The notes beneath the pieces are model-generated. The model was not told where the DNA came from. It saw only the letters and a list, made by a program, of their open reading frames with translations, and did not search any database. From Fictibacillus terranigra (GTDB lineage Bacteria > Bacillota > Bacilli > Bacillales > Fictibacillaceae), in assembly GCF_030412265.1 (NCBI RefSeq), contig NZ_JAUHLN010000002.1, positions 434,001 to 498,000 on the forward strand: a DNA stretch of 64,000 bases. Direction: 5' to 3'. The position numbers and the translations under genes are program-made. Of the stretch, positions 35,805 to 46,003 are shown piece by piece. Each line of letters starts with the position of its first letter. Position 1 is the first letter of the stretch.

Positions 35805-36599
35805 TTATTCAAAAAACGGGTGGTCGTCGTTAATCAAAATGGTCTTGATACTTTTGGCTTTTCCAGTTGCAGGATCACACTCTATTAAGACGCCACTTAA
35901 CTGTTCCCTCCCGGAAGAAACTTCAAACCTTACCGGTAAACTGGTAAGAAACTTTTTTAATACCGCTTCACGATCCATCCCTAATATCCCGTCATACGGA
36001 CCTGTCATGCCAACATCCGTCAAGTATGCGGTCCCTTGTGGCAGGATTCGCTGATCTGCAGTCTGTACATGGGTGTGTGTACCGACAACGGCTGTAACTT
36101 TGCCGTCAAGGAACCAGCCCATCGCCTGCTTTTCACTGGTTGCTTCGGCATGAAAATCGACAAAGATGACCGGCGTCCTCTTACGCATCTCTTCTACCAG
36201 CTGTTCAGCTTTTTCAAAAGGGCAGTCCAGAGGCGGAAGAAATGTTCGGCCCTGTAAATTGATAATGCCGATTTCCAGTTGATTCATCTTTAAGATCGCT
36301 GATCCGCTGCCTGGCGTTCCAGCCGGAAAGTTTGCCGGCCTTACCAATTGGGGGGTGCTATCGATGATTTCAAAAATTTCCCTATTGTCCCATGCGTGAT
36401 TTCCAAGTGTGATTGCCTGTGCTCCGGCTTCAAAAATTCCTTTTACGATCTTTCCGGTAATTCCTCTGCCATGCGCAGCGTTCTCTCCGTTCACAATGGT
36501 AACAAGCGGCTGATATTTGCGTTTTAACTTGGGCAAATAGGTATCGATCATTTTTCTTCCTGGAGAACCGACGACGTCCCCTACAAATAAAATCTTCAT
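35805..36599 (-). CDS. ymdB: YmdB, metallophosphoesterase and 2',3'-cAMP phosphodiesterase
   Basis: The protein is 264 aa. The ATG at 36599 has AAAGGAG 6 bases upstream. Metal-binding segments in order are VGDVVGSPG (Asp8), NGENAAHG (~39), LGNHAWDN (~66), DFHAEATSEKQAMGW (~149) and GTHTHVQTADQRI (~174), forming the two-iron site. In B. subtilis it governs the biofilm/motility switch through RNA levels. It starts 59 bases downstream of rny and is likely co-transcribed. Confidence 0.95.
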   Translation of the reverse strand: MKILFVGDVVGSPGRKMIDTYLPKLKRKYQPLVTIVNGENAAHGRGITGKIVKGIFEAGAQAITLGNHAWDNREIFEIIDSTPQLVRPANFPAGTPGSGSAILKMNQLEIGIINLQGRTFLPPLDCPFEKAEQLVEEMRKRTPVIFVDFHAEATSEKQAMGWFLDGKVTAVVGTHTHVQTADQRILPQGTAYLTDVGMTGPYDGILGMDREAVLKKFLTSLPVRFEVSSGREQLSGVLIECDPATGKAKSIKTILINDDHPFFE

Positions 36600-36657
36600 G
36601 AAGAACTCCTTTTTACTACATTCTGTATAAAAACAAAATAAAGTGGTATACACCACT

Positions 36658-38223
36658 TTATTTTGCGTACTCAACAGCTCTTGTTTCCCGAATGACTGTT
36701 ACTTTAATATGTCCTGGGTAATCCAGTTCACTTTCAATTTTCTTCGTAATATCCCGCGCTAAACGGTAAGAAGCTAAATCATCAATCAAATCTGGTTTAA
36801 CCATGATCCGGATCTCTCTACCTGCCTGGATGGCAAAAGATTTTTCCACACCGTCAAACGACTCAGAAATCTCTTCGAGTTTTTCCAGCCGTCGGATATA
36901 CGTTTCCAGTGTTTCACGTCTCGCTCCCGGCCTTGCTGCAGATAACGCATCTGCGGCAGCAACAAGAGTAGCGATAATTGAAGTTGGTTCGGTATCTCCG
37001 TGATGGGAGGCAATTGAATTGATCACGACCGGATGTTCCTTATACTTGGTTGCCAATTCCACTCCGATATCGACGTGGCTGCCTTCGACTTCATGGTCGA
37101 TCGCTTTTCCGATGTCATGAAGCAATCCGGCACGGCGGGCCAAATGAACATCTTCTCCAATTTCTGCTGCCATCAAGCCTGCGAGGTACGCTACTTCCAT
37201 CGAATGCTTCAATACATTCTGTCCATAGCTTGTACGATACTTTAAGCGCCCCAGAATTTTGATCAAATCTGGATGCAGCCCATGAACTCCTACTTCAAAA
37301 GTAGTCTGTTCACCGACCTCTCTGATATATTCGTCCACTTCACGGCGAGATTTTTCAACCATCTCTTCGATTCTAGCTGGATGAATCCTGCCGTCCTGAA
37401 CGAGCTTATCAAGCGCCATGCGGGCGATTTCCCGTCGGATCGGATCAAAACCAGAAAGTATAACGGCCTCAGGCGTATCATCAATGATCAAATCAATACC
37501 TGTAAGCGTTTCAAGCGTACGGATATTTCGTCCTTCACGTCCGATAATCCGGCCCTTCATCTCATCATTTGGCAAATTCACTACAGAAACTGTCGTTTCA
37601 GCAACGTGGTCAGCCGCGCAACGCTGAATAGCGAGAGAAAGAATTTCTTTTGCTTTCTTATCCGCTTCTTCCTTGGCGCGATTTTCCATATCCTTTACCA
37701 TCATAGCCATTTCATGTGAAACTTCGTTTTCCACTTCGCTCATGATGATCAGCTTAGCTTCTTCACGCGTAAAGCCGGATATGCGTTCCAATTCCCTTTG
37801 CTGCTCTCGGAGCAGCTCCTCCACTTTGCTTTCAATCTCTTCAATTTGTCGTTGTTTTTTGGTGAGAGATTCCTCACGTTTCTCCAATGATTCCTCTTTT
37901 TTATCAAGAGTTTCACTTTTCCTGTCTAGAATCTCTTCTTTTTGTACCAATCGTTGTTCTTGTCTCTGAAGCTCATTTCTGCGTTCACGAATGTCGCGCT
38001 CTGCTTCTGTTCTTAGCTTATGGATTTCATCCTTGGCTTCAAGCAGCGCTTCCTTCTTGCTCGCTTCACCATCTCGCTTAGCTTCTTCAACGATTTGAGC
38101 AGCAGCATTTTCCGCGCTCGAAATTTTAGCTTCGGCGATTTTTTTCCTAACAAGATATCCGACAACTGCACCGACACCTGCTGAGACAAGCAAACTGGAG
38201 ATGAAGACAATCATGTTTTCCAT
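36658..38223 (-). CDS. rny: Ribonuclease Y
   Basis: The protein is 521 aa. Residues ~4-25 form the membrane anchor. About 30-205 is a long charged coiled coil. About 210-275 is a KH domain ([18 protein letters not shown]). The HD domain has the metal pair in [12 protein letters not shown] (~365). It is the membrane-bound endonuclease that starts mRNA decay in low-GC Gram-positives. RicA, 7 kb away, is its specificity partner. Confidence 0.97.
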   Translation of the reverse strand: MENMIVFISSLLVSAGVGAVVGYLVRKKIAEAKISSAENAAAQIVEEAKRDGEASKKEALLEAKDEIHKLRTEAERDIRERRNELQRQEQRLVQKEEILDRKSETLDKKEESLEKREESLTKKQRQIEEIESKVEELLREQQRELERISGFTREEAKLIIMSEVENEVSHEMAMMVKDMENRAKEEADKKAKEILSLAIQRCAADHVAETTVSVVNLPNDEMKGRIIGREGRNIRTLETLTGIDLIIDDTPEAVILSGFDPIRREIARMALDKLVQDGRIHPARIEEMVEKSRREVDEYIREVGEQTTFEVGVHGLHPDLIKILGRLKYRTSYGQNVLKHSMEVAYLAGLMAAEIGEDVHLARRAGLLHDIGKAIDHEVEGSHVDIGVELATKYKEHPVVINSIASHHGDTEPTSIIATLVAAADALSAARPGARRETLETYIRRLEKLEEISESFDGVEKSFAIQAGREIRIMVKPDLIDDLASYRLARDITKKIESELDYPGHIKVTVIRETRAVEYAK

Positions 38224-38585
38224 GTTTCCACCTCCTCTTGCTATCTACTTTTTTTACTGGGTCATAAGCATCATTCGTGTAACAAAGTGTTGTGCACAAG
38301 TCATGCCATTCTCATTTCAGGTTATATCTTTTAATTTCAGATGAAATCAAAGTATATCTCCATTTTATAAAGGACAGCACGTTATGTCAAGAGATGTCAA
38401 ATTATCTATGATAAATCTTACTTTCAAAATTGGCAAGTTTTATTTATATCCAATCAAAGGAAATCATTCCTACAACCAGACCGTACAGCCGCCTTGGCTC
38501 CTGTTTTCTCTTTTCTTCAGGATCAGCGGGAAAACCGTTTCCATCGGCTTGGTAGCCGCGGATGAAAGAAATCTTTTTTATCCCC
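38224..38585. other. Intergenic region between rny and recA
   Basis: About 360 bases with no gene I can support. A 72-codon + strand ORF at 38384-38602 has weak signals and overlaps the recA terminator. The rny promoter is presumably near 38240-38350. Confidence 0.5.
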
Positions 38586-38617
38586 AAAAAAACCGTACAT
38601 AATTTCTATGTACGGTT
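38586..38617 (-). terminator. recA terminator
   Basis: AACCGTACAT (38591-38600) pairs with ATGTACGGTT (38608-38617). On the minus strand it is followed by TTTTT. Confidence 0.9.
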
Positions 38618-38624
38618 TCAGATG

Positions 38625-39668
38625 CTATTCGGTTAATTCAAACTCTTCTTCCTGTTGGGCAGGATCCGGAGCATTGACTTCTTCACCGAGGCGATAATAG
38701 TTTCTTATTTGAGTTATGATCTCCTCTGCCACTTCCTCGTTTTCTTTCAGGAATTGTTTGGAATTCTCTCTGCCCTGGCCAAGGCGGTCTCCTTCAAAGG
38801 AATACCAGGAACCGCTTTTTTGAACGATGTCAATGTCAGAGCCGATATCAAGGATTTCCCCTTCCCGGGAGATTCCTTCGCCATACATGATGTCTACTTC
38901 AGCTTGTTTGAAAGGAGGAGCCACTTTATTTTTCACAACTTTGATTCTTGTTTTATTACCTACCATATCCGTGCCCTGTTTCAAGGTTTCAGCACGGCGG
39001 ACTTCCAGACGGACAGAAGAATAGAATTTTAAGGCACGTCCACCCGGGGTAGTTTCGGGGTTCCCGAACATAACACCGACTTTTTCACGGATCTGGTTAA
39101 TGAAGACTGCGATGGTTTTTGATTTGCTGATCGCTCCGGAAAGTTTTCTTAACGCTTGGGACATCAGCCTTGCCTGAAGGCCTACGTGAGAGTCCCCCAT
39201 CTCTCCTTCAATTTCTGCTTTAGGAACCAGAGCCGCTACGGAGTCAATGATCAGAATATCCACTGCACCGCTTCGGACGAGGGCTTCAGCGATCTCAAGA
39301 GCCTGTTCGCCTGTATCCGGCTGAGATAAAAGGAGCTCATCAATGTTTACGCCAAGCTTTTGGGCATAAACAGGATCGAGCGCATGCTCTGCATCAATGA
39401 ATGCAGCTTGTCCGCCGTTCTTCTGCACTTCTGCAATCGCATGCAGAGCGACTGTCGTCTTACCTGATGATTCTGGCCCGTATACTTCGATGATACGCCC
39501 TCTTGGATATCCGCCTACGCCAAGTGCGATATCAAGTGCAAGGGAGCCGCTGGAGATCGTTGAAACTCTCTGTTCAGCCTGCTCGCCAAGTTTCATGATG
39601 GATCCTTTTCCGAATTGCTTTTCAATCTGGCGCAAGGCCATTTCCAATGCCGCTTTGCGGTCGCTCAT
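38625..39668 (-). CDS. recA: Recombinase RecA
   Basis: The protein is 347 aa. The ATG at 39668 has GAGGAGTG about 7 bases upstream; the 11-codon extension lacks a site. Walker [14 protein letters not shown] (~66), Walker [14 protein letters not shown] (~140) and the DNA-binding loops ([30 protein letters not shown]) are intact, with an acidic tail. It forms filaments on ssDNA, exchanges strands and triggers LexA cleavage. An SOS box and promoter lie upstream at 39736-39786. Confidence 0.99.
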   Translation of the reverse strand: MSDRKAALEMALRQIEKQFGKGSIMKLGEQAEQRVSTISSGSLALDIALGVGGYPRGRIIEVYGPESSGKTTVALHAIAEVQKNGGQAAFIDAEHALDPVYAQKLGVNIDELLLSQPDTGEQALEIAEALVRSGAVDILIIDSVAALVPKAEIEGEMGDSHVGLQARLMSQALRKLSGAISKSKTIAVFINQIREKVGVMFGNPETTPGGRALKFYSSVRLEVRRAETLKQGTDMVGNKTRIKVVKNKVAPPFKQAEVDIMYGEGISREGEILDIGSDIDIVQKSGSWYSFEGDRLGQGRENSKQFLKENEEVAEEIITQIRNYYRLGEEVNAPDPAQQEEEFELTE

Positions 39669-39735
39669 GTAATCACTCCTCAAATTTATATCATTGCACA
39701 TGTAAGTACATTATGATGTCGTTTCCTATAGCTCT

Positions 39736-39764
39736 ATTTTACTTCTTTTTTTACTGTTTGCCAA
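39736..39764 (-). promoter_or_regulatory. recA sigma-A promoter
   Basis: On the minus strand TTGGCA (39759-39764) and TAAAAT (39736-39741) have a 17-base spacer. Confidence 0.8.
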
Positions 39765-39772
39765 TCTTTTTG

Positions 39773-39786
39773 CGAACATTTATTCG
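39773..39786 (-). promoter_or_regulatory. LexA (SOS) box of recA
   Basis: CGAATAAATGTTCG on the minus strand matches the Bacillus SOS consensus CGAAC-N4-GTTCG at all but one fixed position. It is 8 bases upstream of the -35 and 6 bases after the cinA stop. Confidence 0.85.
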
Positions 39787-39791
39787 TTTTT

Positions 39792-41033
39792 TTATTGACC
39801 TTTTTTGACCTTTGACAATAAGTAGAACATTCCATACAAGACGGACCTCTCTCTGACTGATGTCCTTGACCCCGATAGTGAAAGAGGAAAGACCTCTGTG
39901 CCTGAGGAATCGGCCAGCCCGATATAAACGGTGCCGGCGTCCTTGTTTTCACTCGGCCCAGGCCCGGCTACCCCTGTAAAGCTGATGCCGATGTTGCTTC
40001 CAGTCAGCCTGCGCACATTTTCAGCCATCTGTTTCGCACAACCCTCGCTTACAGCACCCTCGGATGAAAGCAATTCATGAGAAACACCCAGGATCTGTTC
40101 TTTTATCTCATTGGTATAGCAAACAACAGAACCTTTAAATATTTCAGAGCTTCCCGGCAGGTCGGTCAACTGTTTTCCAAACCATCCGCCGGTAAGGCTC
40201 TCAGCAGAAGAAACGGACAGCTTCCTCTCTTTCAGCACTTCAGCAGCTGCTTTATGCAGCGTATCATCACCGTAGCCATACAAATATTTTCCTACTCGCT
40301 CACGGATTTTACCTTCCAGCACATCAAGCTGCTCCTCAGCAGTGTTAACATCCTTAAATTTTGCGGAGAGTCTGAGTGTCACCTCATGATTTCCGGCAAG
40401 AGGGGCCACGGTGGGATTACTCTGCTCATCAATAATATCCTCCAGTGTAGCCTCAAGGAGCGATTCACCTATTCCAAAGAACCGAAGAACACGGGATACG
40501 ATTGGTTCCTTGCCCGGCAGTCTGCCTGAAAGATAGGGTGCCGCAAAATGGGTGAACATCGGCTGCATCTCTTTCGGAGGTCCAGGAAGCAGAATATAGG
40601 TGAGGCCGTCTGTATTCAGAGCCATTCCCGGAGCCATTCCGTGTCTGTTCGGCAAAACTTCACAGCCTTCTAGAACAAGCGCCTGTTTTCTATTGTTCTC
40701 CGTCATAGCCCTGCCCGTTCTTTTGAAATACATCTCAATATGGTCCATTGCCTCCTGATCATAGACAAGGGCCCTTCCCAGAACGGAGGCGATGGTTTCT
40801 TTGGTAAGGTCGTCTTTCGTCGGTCCAAGCCCGCCGGTAAAGATAAGGAGGTCTGAACGGCTCTGTGCGGTGCGGATGACCGATTCCAGACGGCGGGGAT
40901 TATCGCCCACTACAGAATGATAGAAGACATTGATCCCGAGATCTGCCAATTCAGAAGAGATGAATTTAGCATTCGTGTTTGCAATCTGACCGAGTAAAAG
41001 CTCGCTCCCAACAGCAATGATTTCTGCATTCAT
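39792..41033 (-). CDS. cinA: Competence/damage-inducible protein CinA (NMN amidohydrolase family)
   Basis: The protein is 413 aa with TTGGAGGAA before the ATG. The MoeA/MoCF-like N-terminal domain (1-~170) has [16 protein letters not shown] and [14 protein letters not shown]. The C-terminal CinA deamidase domain (~255-413) has [14 protein letters not shown] and SFTGVAGPG. It deamidates nicotinamide mononucleotide in related bacteria. No terminator separates it from recA, so a cinA-recA read-through transcript is likely. Confidence 0.95.
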   Translation of the reverse strand: MNAEIIAVGSELLLGQIANTNAKFISSELADLGINVFYHSVVGDNPRRLESVIRTAQSRSDLLIFTGGLGPTKDDLTKETIASVLGRALVYDQEAMDHIEMYFKRTGRAMTENNRKQALVLEGCEVLPNRHGMAPGMALNTDGLTYILLPGPPKEMQPMFTHFAAPYLSGRLPGKEPIVSRVLRFFGIGESLLEATLEDIIDEQSNPTVAPLAGNHEVTLRLSAKFKDVNTAEEQLDVLEGKIRERVGKYLYGYGDDTLHKAAAEVLKERKLSVSSAESLTGGWFGKQLTDLPGSSEIFKGSVVCYTNEIKEQILGVSHELLSSEGAVSEGCAKQMAENVRRLTGSNIGISFTGVAGPGPSENKDAGTVYIGLADSSGTEVFPLSLSGSRTSVRERSVLYGMFYLLSKVKKGQ

Positions 41034-41083
41034 TTGTGTATTCCTCCAATATGTATATTGTTAAACTTTTGTTTAATTTGATG

Positions 41084-41111
41084 AAAAAAAACAGGAGAGT
41101 TCCTCTCCTGT
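41084..41111 (-). terminator. pgsA terminator
   Basis: ACAGGAGAG (41091-41099) pairs with CTCTCCTGT (41103-41111). On the minus strand it is followed by TTTTTTT. Confidence 0.85.
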
Positions 41112-41119
41112 TCATGCTG

Positions 41120-41698
41120 TTATTTTGATTTTAGCATAACTTCTTTGTTTTGAATAAAATATTCCCACCCTGAATAAAGAGTGATGAGCGTAGCAGCCCA
41201 TAGGCTGATCTCAGCGAACGGAATGCCGATCCACTCGAATGGTATATTATGCAATAAAAGGGCGGAGATGGCGATGATCTGAATCCAAGTTTTCAATTTG
41301 CCCATCTGGCTTGCTGCGATCACAGCACCTTCAGCCGCTGCAACGAGGCGGATGCCTGTCACCGCAAACTCCCTGCTCAGAATAATAATGACCATCCATG
41401 CCGGAGCATAGCCGACTTCAACGAGTGCTACGAATGCAGCGGTTACAAGCAGTTTGTCCGCCAGAGGGTCTAAAAACTTTCCGAAATTCGTGACGAGGTT
41501 AAGCTTACGTGCATAATATCCGTCTACCCAGTCAGTACAGGAAGCAACAATGAAAATCAAGGCCGCTGCCAAATGAGTGACCGGGATGTCCACATCCAGC
41601 CAGGTCACGTGTCCCCAATCAAAAGGGGCAAGCAGAACAATCATGAATACAGGAATAAGAAAAATTCGTGAAATTGTAATTTTATTAGGCAAGTTCAT
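41120..41698 (-). CDS. pgsA: Phosphatidylglycerophosphate synthase PgsA
   Basis: The protein is 192 aa. The ATG at 41698 has TTGGAGGA 6 bases upstream. The CDP-alcohol phosphotransferase motif D-G-x2-A-R-x8-G-x3-D-x3-D is complete (DGYYARKLNLVTNFGKF, then LDPLADK, ~residue 60). It has about five membrane helices. It makes phosphatidylglycerol phosphate from CDP-diacylglycerol and glycerol-3-phosphate. It follows rodZ, as in B. subtilis. Confidence 0.96.
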   Translation of the reverse strand: MNLPNKITISRIFLIPVFMIVLLAPFDWGHVTWLDVDIPVTHLAAALIFIVASCTDWVDGYYARKLNLVTNFGKFLDPLADKLLVTAAFVALVEVGYAPAWMVIIILSREFAVTGIRLVAAAEGAVIAASQMGKLKTWIQIIAISALLLHNIPFEWIGIPFAEISLWAATLITLYSGWEYFIQNKEVMLKSK

Positions 41699-41745
41699 AT
41701 TATTTCCTCCAATTTTGACAACCATTACACGGCACTTTACGTTTG

Positions 41746-42627
41746 TTATTGTTTGCCGGAAGCCGTGTTTTTAATGACGATTCTTTGGTGAATACCACTC
41801 TTAACAGGCGGAATCGGGTAAGAGAACGGTTTACCATTAATCGTCATTTTCGCAAAATTGGCGGCGCCAATATTCAGTTCTACTTCTTTTTTGCCTGATA
41901 AGTCATAGCTGGCAGTGTCACCTTTCTTAAACATTTTGCTGGCCATGATTTTGTTGTCCGCTTTCACATCCATGTATACTGGCCCGTCCATTTTAAAGGC
42001 GATTTTAAAATCCTCTGCTTTGCTTAGTTCATATGTAGTCGTGATTCCCTGTGTAGCCTGCTTTGTCAGAGCGAATTCTTTCTTTTTTGGCTCTTCCGGC
42101 TTCTTAGGAGTATCATTCCCTGGTTTTTCCGCAATTGAATCCTTTTTCTTGTCTGTATTTGCAGCATTCTTGCTCTTGTCGAGCTCTACACTGGCTGGCT
42201 TATTGGCATCCTTGGAATCCGCTCCGTCATTTCCCCTGTTTGCCAGGTAAGCCCAAACACTGATCAAAAGGGCAAGAATCACAGCAATGATCAGCACTTT
42301 AGGAAGCCACACGGTAATAACAGAGTCCTTCCCGTCGAGGGGCTGCTTATTTCTTTCAGAGCGGGGTACAAATTCAGTCGGCTCTTTTTCTGCTTTAGGG
42401 ATATCGTTTTCAAACTGTGAAAACACTTCTTCAAAATCGAGCCCGACCGTTTCGCTGTAATTTTTTATAAACGCCCTGGCGTAGAAGGAACCCGGCAATA
42501 TATCGTATCGGCCATCTTCAATCGCCTGCAGGTAGCGTTTTTGTATTTTCGTTTCCGTTTGAAGCTGTTCAAGAGAAAGGCCTTTTTCTTCCCTTTTTTC
42601 CCTTAAGAAATTTCCTAATTCAGTCAA
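41746..42627 (-). CDS. rodZ: RodZ-type cell-shape protein (YmfM)
   Basis: The protein is 293 aa. The preferred start is TTG at 42627 (TELGNFLREKR...), with AAGGTGG 5 bases upstream; the frame is open 3 codons farther. Residues ~1-70 are a Cro-like helix-turn-helix (EKGLSLEQLQTETKIQKRYL). One membrane helix lies near 115-135 (VLIIAVILALLISVWAYL). A Lys/Asn/Asp-rich linker leads to an extracytoplasmic beta domain (DUF4115, ~190-275). It connects MreB filaments to the wall-synthesis machinery. Confidence 0.92.
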   Translation of the reverse strand: MTELGNFLREKREEKGLSLEQLQTETKIQKRYLQAIEDGRYDILPGSFYARAFIKNYSETVGLDFEEVFSQFENDIPKAEKEPTEFVPRSERNKQPLDGKDSVITVWLPKVLIIAVILALLISVWAYLANRGNDGADSKDANKPASVELDKSKNAANTDKKKDSIAEKPGNDTPKKPEEPKKKEFALTKQATQGITTTYELSKAEDFKIAFKMDGPVYMDVKADNKIMASKMFKKGDTASYDLSGKKEVELNIGAANFAKMTINGKPFSYPIPPVKSGIHQRIVIKNTASGKQ

Positions 42628-42652
42628 ATTTACCACCTTCCACTAATTGAAG

Positions 42653-43426
42653 TTATTCAAATGCGGAAAATCCTACATCTGTCTCTATTACTTCATATGT
42701 AATTTCTTCATTCGGTTCGTTTCTAAGTTCAATAATGTAATCAAAATCATCCATTGTATATTCGGTCTGCTGAACAAAAACGTCTGGATGCTCGATGACC
42801 TTCGCCGATGGAAGGCGCATGATTTCCCGGACCAGCTGCCAGTGCCTTTCGTTTGAACGCCTTGATGACACGATGCCGTCAATAATATAGACGTTGTCCG
42901 TACTGTATTCATCGTCCGCAAGCTGGGTCCGAATCGTTTGCTTCAGCAGCGTAGAAGATATGAACACCCATTTTTTGCTGGCACAAACACTTGATGCTAC
43001 GATTGATTCTGTCTTCCCTACCCTTGGCATCCCCCGGATGCCGATCAATTTATGGCCCTCGACTTTATACAGCTCGGCTAAAAAGTCAACAAGGAGCCCC
43101 AGTTCATCTCTTACAAATCTGAATGTTTTTTTATCGTCTGCGTCCCGTTGTATATAACGTCCATGACGGACAGCGAGAATATCTCGTAATTTTGGTTTAC
43201 GGAATTTCGTGACTGTAATATTATCCATCGATTGTAAAATAGAGCGAAGGCGGTCTACTTTCTCCTGCCGGTCGACGATGAGAAGCAGTCCTCTTCTTTC
43301 GTTGTCAACGCCATTGATGGTCACAATATTGATGCCCAGCATTCCAAGAAGGGATGATATGTCACCAAGGAGACCAGGACGATTTTTATTGATTTCATAT
43401 TCCAAATACCATTCCTGTTCGCCCAC
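42653..43426 (-). CDS. ymfK: YmfK-type protein (DUF3388) with ACT-like N-terminus
   Basis: The protein is 257 aa with a GTG start after AAAGGGAG. Residues ~5-75 look like an ACT regulatory domain (RPGLLGDISSLLGMLGINIV). A P-loop-like segment follows at ~128 (GIRGMPRVGKTES). Function is not established. Its position between ymfJ and rodZ is the same as in B. subtilis. Confidence 0.85.
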   Translation of the reverse strand: MGEQEWYLEYEINKNRPGLLGDISSLLGMLGINIVTINGVDNERRGLLLIVDRQEKVDRLRSILQSMDNITVTKFRKPKLRDILAVRHGRYIQRDADDKKTFRFVRDELGLLVDFLAELYKVEGHKLIGIRGMPRVGKTESIVASSVCASKKWVFISSTLLKQTIRTQLADDEYSTDNVYIIDGIVSSRRSNERHWQLVREIMRLPSAKVIEHPDVFVQQTEYTMDDFDYIIELRNEPNEEITYEVIETDVGFSAFE

Positions 43427-43514
43427 TCTTCATCTCCCTTTCCTATTTCCTGTATTTTATCAGTAATTTCGCACTTCATTAATTAATAATATCTGATTTC
43501 AATTTATTATGAAA

Positions 43515-43557
43515 GAAAAAATAAAAGGATGTTAAGAAAAATTCTTAACATCCTTTT
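43515..43557 (-). terminator. ymfJ terminator
   Basis: AAAAGGATGTTAAGAA (43523-43538) pairs with TTCTTAACATCCTTTT (43542-43557). On the minus strand T-rich sequence follows. Confidence 0.9.
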
Positions 43558-43559
43558 AT

Positions 43560-43820
43560 TTACTGTTGTCCCTTGTCGTTCTGAACTAATTTAACCATCA
43601 TGTTGGCAATTGAATGCTTTTCGTCATCGCTTGCAACATTCCAAAGATCGGCAAGCACTTTTTCTTCCGCGTTTTTAGGATCAACATGGGAAGCAAGATA
43701 GCCGCCGATTTCTGTAGCAAGATTGGATACGGTTGACTGGTCCATCCCCTGTCCTTGAGCATGCTCAAGACGGTCAGAGAGAAAATTCTTCCATTGTCCA
43801 AAGTTATCTAATACAGACAT
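43560..43820 (-). CDS. ymfJ: YmfJ-type small cytosolic protein (DUF3243)
   Basis: The protein is 86 aa. It starts MSVLDNFGQWKNFLSDRLEH and has DPKNAEEKVLADLW in the middle, the DUF3243 pattern. AAGGAGGA precedes the ATG. It is all-helical and soluble; function unknown. It is the last gene before its own terminator. Confidence 0.88.
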   Translation of the reverse strand: MSVLDNFGQWKNFLSDRLEHAQGQGMDQSTVSNLATEIGGYLASHVDPKNAEEKVLADLWNVASDDEKHSIANMMVKLVQNDKGQQ

Positions 43821-43916
43821 TTATTTTCCTCCTTAAAATATGGTACATTCTATAATATTTCAAGAAGGGACTTGAATTATGCATGTGATTGGATATTTCC
43901 CCTGCACCCTTCGCCG

Positions 43917-44645
43917 TCAATTATGCCAGCCGCCTGTCGCAGAAATAATATGACCATTTATGTAGGAGGAACGGTCTGACAAGAGGAAAGACACGATTTC
44001 GGCTATTTCTTCCGGGCGGGCAAGCCGGCCTTCAGGAATCTCGTCGGTCAGCATACCCAATTCTTCCTCTGTAAAATTTTCCATCATCCGAGTCTTGACC
44101 GCCCCCGGAGCGATGCCGTTCACCCTGATGCGGTTAGGGGCTGCTTCTTTGGCTAACGCTTTAACGAATGTATTCAGTCCGCCTTTTACAGCGGAATATA
44201 CGACTTCACACGAAGCTCCTACTGAACCCCAGACAGATGAGATGACAATAATATTTCCTTTGCCTCTTCTCATCATAGAAGGCAGAAGCTGTTTCGTGAT
44301 CAAGATCGGACTCGTTAAGTTCAGCTGGATCATGTTTTGGACCATCTCGCTGTCCATGTCAGCCAGGAGCCCGTAATAAGCACTAGCACTGTTATGGATG
44401 ACCGCATCGACCGGCATGAAGAGCGATGAGAGCAAGCGATCTGGTCCTGCAGGATCTGATAAATCTGCCTGCACCAATAATGTCTCCACTCCGAATGCTT
44501 CAGAGATCTCCTGCTGAAGGTCCTTTGCTTCCTGAACACCTCTATTGTAATGAATGATAAGGTGGAAACCGGCCATCGCAAGGGTCCGGCAAATGCTCGA
44601 ACCAATTCCGCCGCTGGCACCGGTGACTAAAACCCATCCTGACAT
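43917..44645 (-). CDS. ymfI: EF-P 5-aminopentanone reductase YmfI (SDR family)
   Basis: The protein is 242 aa. The NAD(P)-binding site is TGASGGIGSSICRTL (~8). Catalytic Ser and Tyr-x3-Lys are in VISSVWGS (~137) and YSAVKGG (~152). B. subtilis YmfI reduces 5-aminopentanone on Lys32 of elongation factor P to 5-aminopentanol, supporting translation of polyproline stretches. It lies downstream of ymfF-ymfH after a terminator. Confidence 0.9.
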   Translation of the reverse strand: MSGWVLVTGASGGIGSSICRTLAMAGFHLIIHYNRGVQEAKDLQQEISEAFGVETLLVQADLSDPAGPDRLLSSLFMPVDAVIHNSASAYYGLLADMDSEMVQNMIQLNLTSPILITKQLLPSMMRRGKGNIIVISSVWGSVGASCEVVYSAVKGGLNTFVKALAKEAAPNRIRVNGIAPGAVKTRMMENFTEEELGMLTDEIPEGRLARPEEIAEIVSFLLSDRSSYINGHIISATGGWHN

Positions 44646-44662
44646 CTGTTTTTCACCCGCTT

Positions 44663-44699
44663 AAAAACATCCCTGCAGCAAGGCAGGGATGTTTTTTTT
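44663..44699 (-). terminator. ymfF-ymfH terminator (bidirectional)
   Basis: CATCCCTGC (44668-44676) pairs with GCAGGGATG (44683-44691), with A5 and T8 flanks. Confidence 0.85.
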
Positions 44700-44704
44700 C
44701 TCCA

Positions 44705-46003
44705 TTATGACTGTTTTTTCTTTACCTGGCAAATGGTCAGCTGGCTCTCCTGGAAGTGGTCGTGCAGTGCTTCTTCAAGATGTGCAGCGGTTAAGTCTTC
44801 AAACGTAGGAATCACATCGAAAAGATTCATTCCGTTAAATTCATATCTTGTGAACTGATTTGCGATAAACTCAGGAGAGTTCAACGCCCGCAAAAACGAG
44901 CCGATTTTCTTTTTTCTTGCTCGTTCCAGGTCGTCCTGATTTAAATCTTGCTTTTTAAATTCCTCCACCATTCGTGAGATCGTGTCAGCAAATGTATCAG
45001 GATCGGTTGTATCCCCTCCGATCATGGAGAAGCCAAAGCCCTGTTCTTCTGTATAGTCAAACGAAAAAGAAGGATCGATCAGCCCTTCATTATAGAGCTT
45101 CTCGTAATTTTTTGTGCTCTTGCCGAACATCATTTCGAGCAGCAGATTAACAGAGAGCTCACGGAGGAGCAATTCTTTCCCTTCCCTTTCCGGACGCTTC
45201 TCTTTATATCCCATATAGCACTTCGGTGTTTGAACCGGCATATTCAATACTTCTTTTCTTTTGCCTGGCTGAGCAGGTTCCTCATCAAAAAAACGCTGTA
45301 TCGGAGGCTTGTCTTTATAATCCTTGCCCGCCTGATTCTTCTCGACAAGCTCCATGATCTTTTCAGCATCCACCGGCCCTACAATAAAGAGAAGCATATT
45401 GCTCGGATGATAGAAGGTATCATAGCATTCATAAAGATCATCTTTCGTAATTTTTGCGATCGATTCAACTGTTCCGGCTATATCGATGGCTACCGGATGC
45501 TTTTGATACATGTTGGCAATCAGACCAAAATATACGCGCCAGTCCGGATTGTCATCATACATTCGAATTTCCTGCCCGATGATTCCCTTTTCTTTTTCGA
45601 CCGTTTTCTCAGTGAAATACGGCGCCTGTACGAAATCGATCAATGTGGTCAAGTTCTTCTCAACATCGCCTGTCGTGGAAAACAAATAAGCGGTTCGCTT
45701 AAAGGTGGTAAAGGCATTTGCCGATGCTCCCTGTTTGCTGAAATCCTGAAAAACGTCTCCATGCTCTTTTTCAAATAGTTTGTGCTCGAGAAAATGGGCA
45801 ATGCCGTCCGGTACCTTGACCGATTCACTCTTTCCGAGAGGAACGAAATGATTATCTACAGATCCGTAATTCGTTGTAAACGTAGCGTATGTTTTATTGA
45901 AGTCCTTTTTCTCCAGCACGAATACTTTCAATCCGTTATCAAGTGTCTTGAAGTTAAGGGTCTCTTTGAGCTGTTTAAAATGAATCTGTTCCATATTATG
46001 CAT
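44705..46003 (-). CDS. ymfH: M16-family peptidase YmfH
   Basis: The protein is 432 aa. The inverted zinc motif H-x-x-E-H is present as HFLEHKLFEKE (~70), with a downstream Glu in EKEKGIIGQEIRMY (~146). Substrate is unknown. The gene overlaps ymfF by 8 bases and is coupled to it. In B. subtilis YmfF/YmfH are associated with the EF-P aminopentanol pathway gene ymfI. Confidence 0.9.
   Translation of the reverse strand: MHNMEQIHFKQLKETLNFKTLDNGLKVFVLEKKDFNKTYATFTTNYGSVDNHFVPLGKSESVKVPDGIAHFLEHKLFEKEHGDVFQDFSKQGASANAFTTFKRTAYLFSTTGDVEKNLTTLIDFVQAPYFTEKTVEKEKGIIGQEIRMYDDNPDWRVYFGLIANMYQKHPVAIDIAGTVESIAKITKDDLYECYDTFYHPSNMLLFIVGPVDAEKIMELVEKNQAGKDYKDKPPIQRFFDEEPAQPGKRKEVLNMPVQTPKCYMGYKEKRPEREGKELLLRELSVNLLLEMMFGKSTKNYEKLYNEGLIDPSFSFDYTEEQGFGFSMIGGDTTDPDTFADTISRMVEEFKKQDLNQDDLERARKKKIGSFLRALNSPEFIANQFTRYEFNGMNLFDVIPTFEDLTAAHLEEALHDHFQESQLTICQVKKKQS

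Noticed and set aside
38384-38602. 72-codon + strand ORF between rny and recA
   Set aside because: The ribosome binding site is weak, there is no recognisable protein pattern, and its end runs into the recA terminator.
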